A DNA stretch of 64,000 nucleotides from Linepithema humile (Eukaryota; Arthropoda; Insecta; Hymenoptera; Formicidae): contig NC_090132.1 in the NCBI RefSeq assembly GCF_040581485.1, positions 15,506,146 to 15,570,145 of the forward strand. The letters run 5' to 3'. Under the pieces are notes generated by a model that saw nothing but the letters and a program-made list of their open reading frames with translations, searched no databases and had not been told where the DNA came from. Both the position numbers and the translations under genes were made by a program. Positions 53,635 to 64,000 of the stretch are shown in pieces. Each line of letters opens with the position of its first letter. The stretch's first letter is position 1.

Positions 53635-53968
53635 GCTGAAAGTACTATGAAATCAATGAAAAGTGAAATAAGTTTTTGAAAAATTACTGAATATATAATA
53701 TTTCAAAATAAATCATAATTTTTTGTATGAAAATTTAATGTAATACTATGAAATATAAGGAAAGTTAAAATATACTGCTGAAAAGTAATAAAAAAGAGTT
53801 TTGAAATAATTATCATAAAATTTACTGAAATAAACTGAAAACTGTTACTTTTTAATGAAAAATTGCTGAAATATTTATGAAATTAATGAATGGAGTCAAT
53901 TGAGAGAAATTTTCAAATACATTTCAGCAAAATTTCGTTAAATTTTCAGAAAAATATTTCCATCAGGG
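53617..53968. mobile_element. 352-bp MITE with TA target duplication, unit 1 copy
   Basis: Inverted ends CCCTGATGGAAATATTTT (here mutated to CTCTGATGG at the left) and AAAATATTTCCATCAGGG are flanked by TA on both sides, as in Tc1/mariner-type elements. The interior is AT-rich and noncoding. Confidence 0.8.
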
Positions 53969-54048
53969 TATCTGAATCTTCTGCAACATAACCATGAGAT
54001 TGGATAAATCCGTCTGATGCTGTACATATATGAGACCTAGTTCTTCAA

Positions 54049-56081
54049 TTACAAGTGTATCTGGTTTATTAGAGACCGTAATTCCTGATATGACTGTCGT
54101 ATAAATACTTTGGGTTCACTTTTTAAATACAAATCAATATTCATATATGTCATCACCTTGAAGTAAAGATTATGATATAAGCAAAGCTAAGATTGCAAAT
54201 TTATTTTATTCCTTTTTCTTCTATTATTAATATTATCATATTAATGAAACATGCTCCATACTGACATAACACATATTAGCTAGCATCTACAACTGATTTT
54301 CTGTTATCTATTATGTTAATTAACTATTACTATAAAATATGAATAACTGCTAACCTTTACAGGACTTTCCTTCGTATACTCATTAATACCATATTTTGCA
54401 CTATTAATTGTAGGGCAGTAATTTGTACTCACGGTTTCTTCATCACGCCTGAAGTCAATACAAAAACATTCTTTTTCTTTGAGATTCGTGGTATGACTAT
54501 GATAAAAAAGACATATATATATATAAATATATATAAATATGATAAGAATGAAAATTTAGACTTGCATTAAAACTATACTTATACTATTTCGCTCTCCAGC
54601 ATAACAAATAGTCCATATTAGGTTTATGGAATATTATATCGCAGCGTATTCCAAGTCTTCTCGCCACACTGTGATATATTGTTGCCAGAATTATCGTAGT
54701 ACCAATTTTATCTTGTAAAACCTGTCACAAATTACAATAAAAAATATTAATATTGAGACATAACAAGCAAAGAACTGTGCTGACAACGTTAAGTATTCAT
54801 AATGTATTATAATTTATAACTTACGCAATCTATATAAGAGTATTGAAGAATGTATCTCCTACACCCAAATTTGTAAATAGCTTTACGAAAATCTAAATTA
54901 TATAAAACTTTACAAAGACTCTCTATAATCTGTCTTCCTTCTATGCTATTCCAATGATTGTCATCGATATTATTGTCTGCCCAAAGGAAAAGCTGCTCTT
55001 CTGATATCGAGAATATTGAATGCGCCGGATTTTCTTTTCGAAGGCACTCCAATACCTGCTCTGCAATCTTCTGCAGTGACGTACTCACATACAAGTAAGA
55101 CATACATTTTTGGGGTTGATACCATTGTGCTAAAATGAAGGCTGCTTTTTCTAAAATCTGTTGTTTCTCAGGATAATTTAGAAATTCGTGCATTTTCTTC
55201 TTTAAACGATAACGCTGCAGGTATAAAAAAAGCTTCTTTATGCATAATGTTAGTCTGAAATCGGATTTCCTAAAACAATTTGTATACAATATTTAAAATC
55301 TAGTATTTTCTGAATTAAATATGCAATAAATGCGTCATAATCTGTTGTTTTAACAATTTGTTAAATCTTACATTGGAGGATCTGTAAGAAAGTTTGTCAG
55401 CTCATTTACAAAGAAATAATAATTCATAAAAGATGCGCTTTTATCTGGATCAAACAGTGAATGAAAATGCGTAAAATCAACATCAAAATCAGCCAATTTG
55501 CCAAAGCGTTGGTGAATACACATCAGCGACAAGTAATGCCATAATTCTTTCTTACATTTTACACCCGCTTTTACTTGTTCAAGAAAACTTTTATTTTCTA
55601 GGCGCAGATGTTCGTCATATTCTTCTCTTAGATAAGGCCATCTAAAATTGAAACAAAAAATACATGTCATTTTTCAAAGTTATATAATTTTACATATTTT
55701 ACAGTTTCTTTATATAATTTTCCAAAATTATACAAGCCAGATAAAGTTATTGTAACCGAAATGAAAATTTTAAAACAAACGTTACTATACATTTCAAATT
55801 TTGACTAAAATAGAAAATTTATTCAAGACAAATGAAATAAGATATTTGCTTATCACTAAACTTGCATCCCGAATAAGATAAATTAAGCTTGTTTGCATAA
55901 AAACCAATGTGAAAAAATACCTCTGATAAAATTTCTTCCGCCAAAATGCATTGTCAGTGGTTAATAAGTTGTAAAATTTCTTGCATGAGAAAGCTAAACT
56001 CATAATATCCTTAAAGCTGATGCTCTCATCGCATAAAATGATATTAATCACTTCAATGTGCAAGTGCGCTATCGTAGTCAT
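54049..56081 (-). CDS. FBXO21-like F-box protein, copy 1 (about 399 aa, 6 exons, C-terminally shortened)
   Basis: Minus-strand exons: 56081-55921 (ATG), 55641-55372, 55269-54825, 54721-54585, 54496-54355 and 54093-54049 (TAA), phases consistent. Residues 1-54 form an F-box (SLAFSCKKFYNLLTTDNAFW), which binds Skp1 in SCF ubiquitin ligases. The middle contains RWPYLREEY and a helical region (WYQPQKCMSYLYVSTSLQKI). Exons 4-5 hold the SirB1/transglutaminase-like segment (IYHSVARRLGI, then LLCWRAK and CFCIDF), diagnostic of the FBXO21 group. Vertebrate FBXO21 is, as I recall, a little over 600 aa with a C-terminal YccV-like domain that I cannot find here. The frame ends at SYQELRSLINQIHL, and a related segment resumes in another frame (NKPDTLVIEELGLIYVQ). 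Expression and activity are therefore uncertain, although all upstream exons are intact. Confidence 0.8.
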
Positions 56082-56251
56082 TGCATATATATCAGATAGT
56101 TCAGCGAAGTACGAAAGAGCCTGAAATTCACAATAATGGCATGTATGTCCGTTATTAAACGTTGTACAACTAATTTCGTATTATTTACAAATGTGCAAAA
56201 CATATCACTCAAGGTGCCTTTTTACGTTGACGTTCAATTTCAGCGGTAAAC

Positions 56252-56301
56252 AACACGTGACCGATAATGACCAACTGCTACAGTAGTTCTGGTCACGTGT
56301 T
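56252..56301. promoter_or_regulatory. E-box palindrome upstream of F-box copy 1
   Basis: AACACGTGACC and GGTCACGTGTT form an exact 11-bp inverted repeat separated by 28 bp, 171-220 bp upstream of the start codon. Each arm has a CACGTG E-box with the flanking AC/GT preferred by MiT/TFE-type bHLH factors. Regulatory role inferred. Confidence 0.4.
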
Positions 56302-56332
56302 TTCTCACCAGGATAATGAACTTTATACATAC

Positions 56333-56470
56333 GCTGCGTTCGGCATTGCAAATCGGAGGCATCCGTTTCCTCTTTCACCTTGAAAATCTATAGTATTCGT
56401 CATGTATACGTATAGATTTTCTAGGTAAAAGAGCAAACGGATGTCTTTGATTTGCAATGCCGAACGCAGC
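56333..56470. mobile_element. 138-bp palindromic MITE present only in unit 1
   Basis: GCTGCGTTCGGCATTGCAAA at the left mirrors TTTGCAATGCCGAACGCAGC at the right, with further pairing around ATCTATA near the centre. At the matching place unit 2 reads CTATACATTGGCTGCGTTTCC without it, so it is an insertion into unit 1 or a loss from unit 2. Confidence 0.75.
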
Positions 56471-57167
56471 TATAAACTGCGTTTCCTTTGGATGTTTATG
56501 CGCTGTGAGCGCTTACGCTTATAAGCGGTAATTTCAATTGTTCTTTTTAGTTTGTGAGTGCTAAAGCGTGAAGTTAACTCTAGCGGTCCATATTTTCATA
56601 GTTAAAGGTTTACACCGTTTACTAGCTCTATCTATATATATATATTTTACATGCATTGATTTCACAAAAATATATTAAATAATAAATTCAGTTATTTCAT
56701 CATTTTTAATTATATAATTTGTTTATAAGACAATAAAATACTTTAAATAATTTGGGTACTACGTGAATTAAATATTTCATATATAACTTGCGGTAATTAC
56801 ATACCGTAACTGCATATATATGACTTTTATTTATTTAACAACTGTTCAGCGCATCTTTTCTCCTCAGAGTTAGTACAATTATCCTGCAGAAATTTTGAAG
56901 CACAAAATTTATTTGAAAATATCTTTTGCTTAGAGGTATATTTATAAAAAAACATGTTTATGCAATAGAAATGTTTGGATTTTTAAAAAATTTATATGAA
57001 CATTATACAAATTTTCATTCTGACATTAATTTCTTGCTGCACAGTGTAAGAAAACAATGTTACAAAAAATAAGAAAATTTTATGAGAATTAAAACAATTG
57101 TTTATATTTATGTTCTGTTATACATAATTCTTTGTGTATATGTTATGCACACATTTATTTATATATA

Positions 57168-57519
57168 CCCTGATGTTAATATTTTGCTGAAAGTACTATG
57201 AAATCAATAAAAAGTAAAATAAAAGTTTTTGAAAAATTACTGAATATATAATATTTCAAAATAAATCATAATTCTCTGTATGAAAATTTAATGTAATACT
57301 ATGAAGTATAAGGAAAGTTAAAATATACTGCTGAAAAGTAATAAAAGAGTTTTGAAATAATTATCATAAAATTTACTGAATTAAACTGAAAACTGTTACT
57401 TTTTAATGAAAAATTGCTGAAATATTTATGAAATTAATGAATGGAGTCAATTGAGAGAAATTTTCAAATACATTTCAGCAAAATTTCGTTAAATTTTCAG
57501 AAAAATATTTCCATCAGGG
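57168..57519. mobile_element. 352-bp MITE, unit 2 copy
   Basis: It occupies the same place and has the same length as the unit 1 copy, ending CCATCAGGG-TA. The left end CCCTGATGTTAAT has substitutions. Identical placement shows that the insertion predates the duplications. Confidence 0.8.
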
Positions 57520-57599
57520 TATCTGAATCTTCTACAACATAACTATGAAATTGGATAAATCCGTCTGATACTGTACATATATGAGACCTAGTTCTTCAA

Positions 57600-59617
57600 T
57601 TAAAAGTGTATCTGGTTTATTAGAGACCGTAATTCCAGATATGACTGTCGAATTTCGTTGTTTCCAGTTTCGAAATACAAATCACTATTCATATATGACA
57701 TCACCTTGAAATAAAGATTATGACATAAGGAAAGCTAAGATTGCAAATTTATTTTATTTTTTTTTCTTCTATTATTAATATTATCATATTAATGAAACAT
57801 GCTCCATACTGACATAACACATATTAGCTAGCATCTACAACTGATTTTCTGTTATCTATTATGTTAATTAACTATTACTATAAAATATAAATAACTGCTA
57901 ACCTTTACAGGACTTTCCTTCGTATACTCATTAATACCATATTTTGCACTATTAATTATAGGGCAGTAATTTGTACTCACTGTTTGTTCATTACGCCTGA
58001 AGTCAATACAAAAACATTCTTTTTCTTTGAGATTCGTGGTATGACTATTATAAAAAAGACTTATATAAATATATAAATATGGCAATGAAAATTTAGGCTT
58101 GCATTAAAATTATACTTATACTATTTCGCTCTCCAACATAACAAGTAGTCCATATCAAGTTTATGGAATATTATATCGCAGCGTATTCCAAGTCTTCTCG
58201 CCACACTGTGATATATTGTTGCCATAACTACCGTAGTACCAATTTTATCTTGTAAAACCTGTCACAAATTACAATAAAAAATATTAATATTGAGACATAA
58301 CAAGCAAAGAATTGTGCTGACAACGTTAAGTATTCATAATGTATTATAATTTATAACTTACGCAATCTATACAAGAGTATTCAAGAATGTATCTCCTATT
58401 CCAATATTTGCAAAATGTAGTTCCACGAAAACCTAAATTATATAAAACTATACAAAGACTCTCTATAATCTGTCTTCCTTCTATGCTATTCCAATGATTG
58501 TCATCGATATTATTGTCTGCCCAAAGGAGAAGCTGCTCTTCTGATATCGAGAATATTGGATGCGCCGGATATTTATTTTTAAGGCGCTCCAATACCTGCT
58601 CTGCAATCTTCTGCAGTGACGTACTCACATACAAGTAAGACATACATTTCTGGGGTTGATACCATTGTGCTAAAATGAAGGCCGCTTTTTCTAAAATCTG
58701 TTGTTTCTCAGGATAATTTAGAAATTCGTGCACCTTCTTCCTTAAACGATAATGCTGCAGGTATGAAAAAAGCTTCTCTGCGCAATATCTTAGTATGAAA
58801 TCGGATTCCCTAAAACAATTTGTATACAATATTTAAAATCTAATATTTTCTGAATTAAATATGCAATAAATGCGTTATAATCTGCTGTTTTAACAATTTG
58901 TTAAATCTTACATTGGAGGATCTGTAAGCAAGCTTCTCAGCTCATTTACAAAGAAATAATAATTCATAAAAGATGCGCCTTTATCTGGATCAAACAGTGA
59001 ATGAAAAATCGTAAAGTCAGCATCAAAATTATCGTTGTAAAAGTCTTCGCCAGACATCAGCGACAAGTAATGCCATAATTCTTTCTTACATTTTACACCT
59101 GCTTTTACTTGTTCAAGAAAACCTTTATTTTCTAGGCGCAGTTGTTCGTCATATTCTTCTCTTAGATGAGGCCATCTAAAATTAAAACAAAAAATACATG
59201 TCATTTTTCAAAGTTATATAATTTTACACATTTTACAGTTTCTTTATATAATTTTCCAAAATTATACAAACCAGATAAAGTTATTGTAACCGAAATAAAA
59301 AATTTAAAACAAACGTTACTATACATTTCAAATTTTGACTAAAATAGAAAATTTATTCGAAACAAATGAAATAAGAGATATTTGCTTGTCACTAAACTTG
59401 CATCCCGAATAAGATAAATTAAGCTTGTTTGCATAAAAACCAATGTGAAAAAATACCTCTGATAAAATTTCTTCCGCCAAAGTGCATTGTCAGTGGTTAA
59501 TAAGTTGTAAAATTTTTTGCATGAGAAAGCTAAACTCATAATATCCTTAAAGCTGACGCTCTCATCGCATAAAATGATATTAATCACTTCAGTGTGCAAG
59601 TGCGCTATTGTAGTCAT
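57600..59617 (-). CDS. FBXO21-like F-box protein, copy 2 (about 398 aa, 6 exons, C-terminally shortened)
   Basis: Minus-strand exons: 59617-59457, 59175-58912, 58809-58362, 58258-58122, 58044-57903 and 57644-57600 (TAA). The gene structure is identical to copy 1, with exon 2 two codons shorter and exon 3 one codon longer. F-box, RWPHLREEY, helical middle and SirB1-like segment are present, with many amino-acid differences in the variable part (for example MSGEDFYNDNFDADF). It ends SYLELRSLINQIHF. The out-of-frame C-terminal remnant, open in copies 1 and 3, has gained a TAG here, as expected once that segment stopped being translated. The upstream E-box palindrome is kept with one change (AACACGTGATC at 59788; GGTCACGTGTT at 59827). 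Confidence 0.8.
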
Positions 59618-60554
59618 TGCATATATATCAGATAGTTCAGCGAAGAACGAAAGAGCCTGAAATTTACAATAATGGCAAGTATGTCCGTTATTAAACGTTG
59701 TACAACTAATTTCGTATTATTTACAAATGTGCAAAACGTATCACTCAAGGTGCCTTTTTATGTTGACGTTCAATTTCAGCGGTAAACAACACGTGATCGA
59801 TAATGACCAACTGCTACAGTAGTTTTGGTCACGTGTTTTCTCACCAAGCCAATGAACTCTATACATTGGCTGCGTTTCCTTTGGATGCTTATGCGCTGTG
59901 AGCGCTTACGCTTATAAGCGGTAATTTCAATTGTTCTTTTTGGTTTGTGAGTGCTATAGCGTGATGTTAACTCTAGCGGTCCATATTTTTATAGTTAAAG
60001 GTTTACACCGTTTACTAGCTCTATCTATATATTTTACATGCATTGATTTCACAAAAATATATTAAATAATAAATTCAGTTATTTCATCATTTCTAATTAT
60101 ATAATTTGTTTATAAGACAATAAAATACTTTAAATAATTTGGTTACTACGTGAATTAGATATTTCATATATAACTTGCGTTAATTACATACCGTAACTGC
60201 ATATATATGACTTTTATTTATTCAACAACTGTTCAGCGCATCTTTTCTCCTCAGAGTTAGTACAATTATCCTGCAGAAATTTTGAAGCACGAAATTTATT
60301 TGAAAATATCTTTTACTTAAAGGTATATTTATATAGAAACATGTTTATGCAATAGAAATGTTTGGATTTTTAAAAAATTTATATGAACATTATACAAATT
60401 TTCGTTCTGACATTAATTTCTTGCCGCATAGTGTAAGAAAACAATGTTACAAAAAATAAGAAAATTTTATGAGAATTAAAACAATTGTTTATATTTATGT
60501 TCTGTTATACATAATTCTTTGTGTATATGTTATGCACACATTTATTTATATATA

Positions 60555-60906
60555 CCCTGATGGAAATATTTTGCTGAAAGTACTATGAAATCAATGAAAA
60601 GTAAAATAAAAGTTTTTGAAAAATTACTGAATATATAATATTTCAAAATAAATCATAATTTTCTGTATGAAAATTTAAGGTAATACTATGAAATATAAGG
60701 AAAGTTAAAATATACTGCTGAAAAGTAATAAAAAAGTTTTGAAATAATTATCATGAAATTTACTGAATTAAACTGAAAACTGTTACTTTTTAATGAAAAA
60801 TTGCTGAAATATTTATGAAATTAATGAATAAGGTCAATTGAGAGAAATTTTCAAATACATTTCAGCAAAATTTCGTTAAATTTTCAGAAAAATATTTCCA
60901 TCAGAG
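60555..60906. mobile_element. 352-bp MITE, unit 3 copy
   Basis: Same position and length as in units 1 and 2; the right end is mutated to CCATCAGAG before TA. Confidence 0.8.
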
Positions 60907-60986
60907 TATCTGAATCTTCTGCAACATAACTATGAGATTGGATAAATCCGTCTGATGCTGTACATATATGAGACCTAGTTCTTCAA

Positions 60987-63893
60987 TTACAAGTGTATCT
61001 GGTTTATTAGAGTCTGTAATTCCTGATTTGACTGTCGTATAAATACTTTGGGTTCAGTTTCGAAATACAAATCATTATTCATATATGTCATCACCTTGAA
61101 ATAAAGATTATGATATAAGCAAAGCTAAGATTGCAAATTTATTTTATTCCTTTTTCTTCTATTATTAATATTATCATATTAATGAAACATGCCCCATACT
61201 GACATAACACATATTAGCTAGCATCTACAACTGACTTTTTGTTATCTATTATGTTAATTAACTATTACTATAAAATATAAATAACTGCTAACCTTTACAG
61301 GACTTTCCTTCGTATACTCATTAATACCATATTTTGCACTATTAATTATAGGGCAGTAATTTGTACTCACGGTTTCTTCGTTACGCCTGAAGTCAATACA
61401 AAAACATTCTTTTTCTTTGAGATTCGTGGTATGACTATGATAAAAAAAGACATATATATAAATATGATAAGAATGAAAATTTAGACTTGTATTAAAACTA
61501 TACTTATACTATTCCGCTCTCCAGCATAACAAGTAGTTCATATTAGATTTATGGAATATTATATCGCAGCGTATTCCAAGTCTTCTCGCCACACTGTGAT
61601 ATATTGTTGCCAGAATTACCGTAGTACCAATTTTAGCTTGTAAAACCTGTCACAAATTACAATAAAAATTATTAATATTGAAATATAACAAGCAAAGAAC
61701 TGTGGTGACAACGTTAAATATTCATAATATATTATAATTTATAACTTACGTAATCTATACAAGATTGTTCGAGAATGTATCCTTCATCCCAATTACAAAC
61801 AATAGTTCCACGAAAATCTAAATTATATAAAACTTTGCAAAGACTCTCTATAATCTGTCTTCCTTCTATGCTATTCCAATGATTGTCATCGATATTATTG
61901 TTTGCCCAGAGGAGAAGCTGCTCTTCTGATATTGAGCATATGGGATGCGCAGGATTTTCTTTTTGAAGGCACTCCAATACCTGCTCTGCAATCTTCTGCA
62001 GTGACGTACTCACATACAAGTAAGACATACATTTTTGGGGTTGATACCATTGTGCTAAAATGAAGGCTGCTTTTTCTAAAATCTGTTGTTTCTCAGGATA
62101 ATTTAGAAATTTGTGCACCTTCTTCCTTAAACGATAATGCTGCAGGTATGAAAAAAGCTTCTCTGCGCAATATCTTAGTATGAAATCGGATTCCCTAAAA
62201 CAATTTGTATACAATATTTAAAATCTAATATTTTCTGAATTAAATATGCAATAAATGCGTTATAATCTGCTGTTTTAACAATATGTTAAATCTTACATTG
62301 GAGGATCTGTAAGCAAGCTTCTCAGCTCATTTACAAAGAAATAATAATTCATAAAAGATGCGCCTTTATCTGGATCAAACAGTGAATGAAAAGTCGTAAA
62401 GTCAACATCAAAATTATCGTTGTAAAAGCGTTCGTAATAGTTAGACATCAGCAACAAGTAATGCCATTGTGGCGGCTCACCGCCACACCGCTGCACTGAC
62501 GCGGTATAATACACCGCGGCGCCGCTACGCGCCGCAGGCCTTCTACCAGTTACAAGCTTGCGGACCCACCGCCAGGTTGCGCAGGCGGTGAAGAGCCTTC
62601 TCGCGATCAAGCTTCGATCGACGAGATATAAAAGAGCTGCTCCGCAGATCTTTCCTCACTCACTCGCTTCAAGGCGAGCTCTCACTAAGGGCCCTTGAAC
62701 GGAGTCACAGCTCTGCTTCGAAGAGCGCAACCAGCAAGTCTTCTCGACTTTTCACAGTGCCTGGGAAGGCACGGAAGCGAAAGACTCAGTCTCAGCTCTG
62801 ACCGCACACCTCACGTAGGATGTACAGCTACGGTCAGCTGACGCACCAGCATCGCCGTCGCCACCACAGACTCTACAGCGGAAAATAATTCCCTTAGAGT
62901 TCTGTGCCCGGTTGACTCGGCCCCCACGTGACACTCACGTTCCGGGGACATCCGAATGCGAAGGCCTCTCCCGCCTCGGCTCGCAGACTCACTTGCGACT
63001 CACATCGAGAGCCGGATGGTCGCAGCGCATGGCACAACGGAGACAGACTCCACCGCAACGCAAACCTCACCGCCGGGATGCAACACGCACCCTCGCATGA
63101 ATCGTCCTGTTAAGGACCCGATTCCAACCACGCAGACGCGGCCGGTAATATCTTACCGCGCCCGTCACCTTTCATTCGAAACTCGCGGCCTTACACTCTG
63201 CCGCGAATGCGCCGCTGGCGCACTCAAGTTACACACACACCTGTACATACATACTTCTCTCTGACAAAGAAATAAACACATTTCTACACAATTGACTCTA
63301 TCTCACTTCTCACCAAGTCGAACACAATCCGTTAGGCCATTCGCCTATAGCCATAATTCTTTCTTACATTTTACACCTGCTTTTACTTGTTCAAGAAAAC
63401 CTTTATTTTCTAAGCGCAGTTGTTCGTCATATTCTTCTCTTAGATGAGACCATCTAAAATTGAAACAAAAAATACATGTCATTTTTCAAAGTTATATAAT
63501 TTTACATATTTTACAGTTTCTTTATATAATTTTCCAAAATTATACAAGCCAGATAAAGTTATTGTAACCGAAATGAAAATTTTAAAACAAACGTTACTAT
63601 ACATTTCAAATTTTGACTAAAATAGAAAATTTATTCAAGACAAATGAAATAAGATATTTGCTTATCACTAAACTTGCATCCCGAATAAGATAAATTAAGC
63701 TTGTTTGCATAAAAACCAATGTGAAAAAATACCTCTGATAAAATTTCTTCCGCCAAAGTGCATTGTCAGTGGTTAATAAGTTGTAAAATTTTTTGCATGA
63801 GAAAGCTAAACTCATAATATCCTTAAAGCTGATGCTCTCATCGCATAAAATGATATTAATCACTTCAGTGTGCAAGTGCGCTATTGTAGTCAT
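60987..63893 (-). pseudogene. FBXO21-like F-box gene, copy 3, disrupted by a solo LTR in exon 2
   Basis: Minus-strand exons: 63893-63733, 63453-62297 (interrupted), 62194-61750, 61646-61510, 61434-61293 and 61031-60987 (TAA). Exon 2 contains an 882-bp LTR plus a 5-bp duplication. Without them the exon would be 270 bp, exactly as in copy 1, so the rest of the frame is preserved. Reading in from the F-box side, the frame meets a TAG within two codons of the LTR edge, so the full protein cannot be made from this allele unless exon 2 is skipped (which would shift phase only if exon 1 joins exon 3: both junctions have the same phase, so a skipped product is conceivable). The splice sites look intact, so the disruption appears recent. 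Confidence 0.85.
62468..63349 (+). mobile_element. Solo LTR (882 bp) of an LTR retrotransposon
   Basis: The insert is flanked by GCCAT on both sides (62463-62467 and 63350-63354), a 5-bp target duplication. It starts TGTGGCGGCTCACCGCCACA, itself a perfect hairpin, and ends CGCCTATA, so the terminal dinucleotides are TG...TA. A TATA box (TATAAAAG, 62627-62634) is followed by a TC-rich start region, and AATAAA at 63271-63276 gives a polyadenylation signal; both read on the plus strand, opposite to the host gene. The insert is much more GC-rich than its surroundings. No internal retroelement genes are present, so it is a recombined solo LTR. Family (BEL/Pao or Gypsy) not determined. Confidence 0.85.
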
Positions 63894-64000
63894 TGCATAT
63901 ATATCAGATAGTTCAGCGAAGTACGAAAGAGCCTGAAATTCACAATAATGGCAAGTATGTCCGTTATTAAACGTTGTACAACTAATTTCGTATTATTTAC

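Larger units (their letters stand above)
53071..64000. repeat. Segmental tandem triplication containing FBXO21-like genes
   Basis: Three head-to-tail units start at the same sequence, GCGGTAATTACATACCGTAAC (GCGTTAAT in the third): 53071, 56790 and 60178. Unit 1 is about 3.72 kb, unit 2 about 3.39 kb, and unit 3 runs past the window end. Unit 1 is longer because of two extra 86-bp repeats and a 138-bp MITE. Unit 3 is longer because of a solo LTR. Introns and intergenic DNA are nearly as similar as exons, pointing to recent duplication. Confidence 0.9.

Noticed and set aside
62293..62610. 105-codon minus-strand frame at the end of F-box copy 3
   Set aside because: It is a chimera of the LTR sequence and the 3' half of F-box exon 2; a consequence of the insertion, not a gene.
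62912..63264. Overlapping Arg/Thr/His-rich plus-strand frames in the LTR
   Set aside because: They lie wholly inside the GC-rich solo LTR, where stop codons are rare by composition; no retroelement protein motif is present.

Overview
The window is nuclear DNA of an insect, most likely a hymenopteran and plausibly an ant. The reasons are AT-rich, intron-rich sequence with GT/AG introns, insect-type gene families (a ZAD zinc-finger gene, an SLC36 transporter), a mariner relic and many short palindromic DNA transposons. I cannot name the species. Exons were placed by joining open frames at splice sites in matching phase and by comparing the proteins with families I know. No transcript data were used.

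Layout. 1-7.6 kb: AT-rich sequence with no confident gene; two exon-like islands at about 3.6-3.8 and 5.5 kb. 7.6-27.0 kb, minus strand: an eight-exon SLC36/PAT amino-acid transporter gene (479 aa) with large introns. These introns hold a 150-bp tandem repeat, three long inverted-repeat elements and an internally deleted mariner. 27-31.6 kb: upstream and intergenic DNA. 31.6-37.4 kb, minus: a complete 14-exon AP-3 delta adaptin gene (1196 aa). 38.7-41.5 kb, plus: a ZAD plus 12-zinc-finger protein gene (763 aa), arranged divergently from AP-3 delta. 41.5-45.8 kb: 3' flank, weak candidate exons and a hAT-type MITE. 45.9-48.6 kb, minus: a nuclear-type protein with a large Lys/Asn/Glu/Asp repeat expansion and C-terminal Myb/SANT-like domains. 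49.6-50.0 kb, plus: BORCS7 (105 aa). 51.1-52.5 kb, minus: an otubain deubiquitinase (264 aa). 52.7-53.0 kb: two palindromic MITEs in tandem. 53.07-64 kb: a segmental tandem triplication, units of about 3.4-3.8 kb, each carrying a minus-strand FBXO21-like F-box gene and a 352-bp MITE.

The F-box array is the most unusual part. All three copies share a C-terminal frameshift and lack the C-terminal part I expect of FBXO21. The same MITE sits at the same position just past the shared stop in each. Copy 3 is broken by an 882-bp solo LTR flanked by a 5-bp target duplication.

Three otherwise unrelated genes (SLC36-type transporter, AP-3 delta, BORCS7) belong to families that act at lysosomes or in traffic to them. 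This may be chance. No RNA genes or CRISPR arrays were seen, and I did not find a convincing new molecular system beyond the F-box array and the mobile-element structures.
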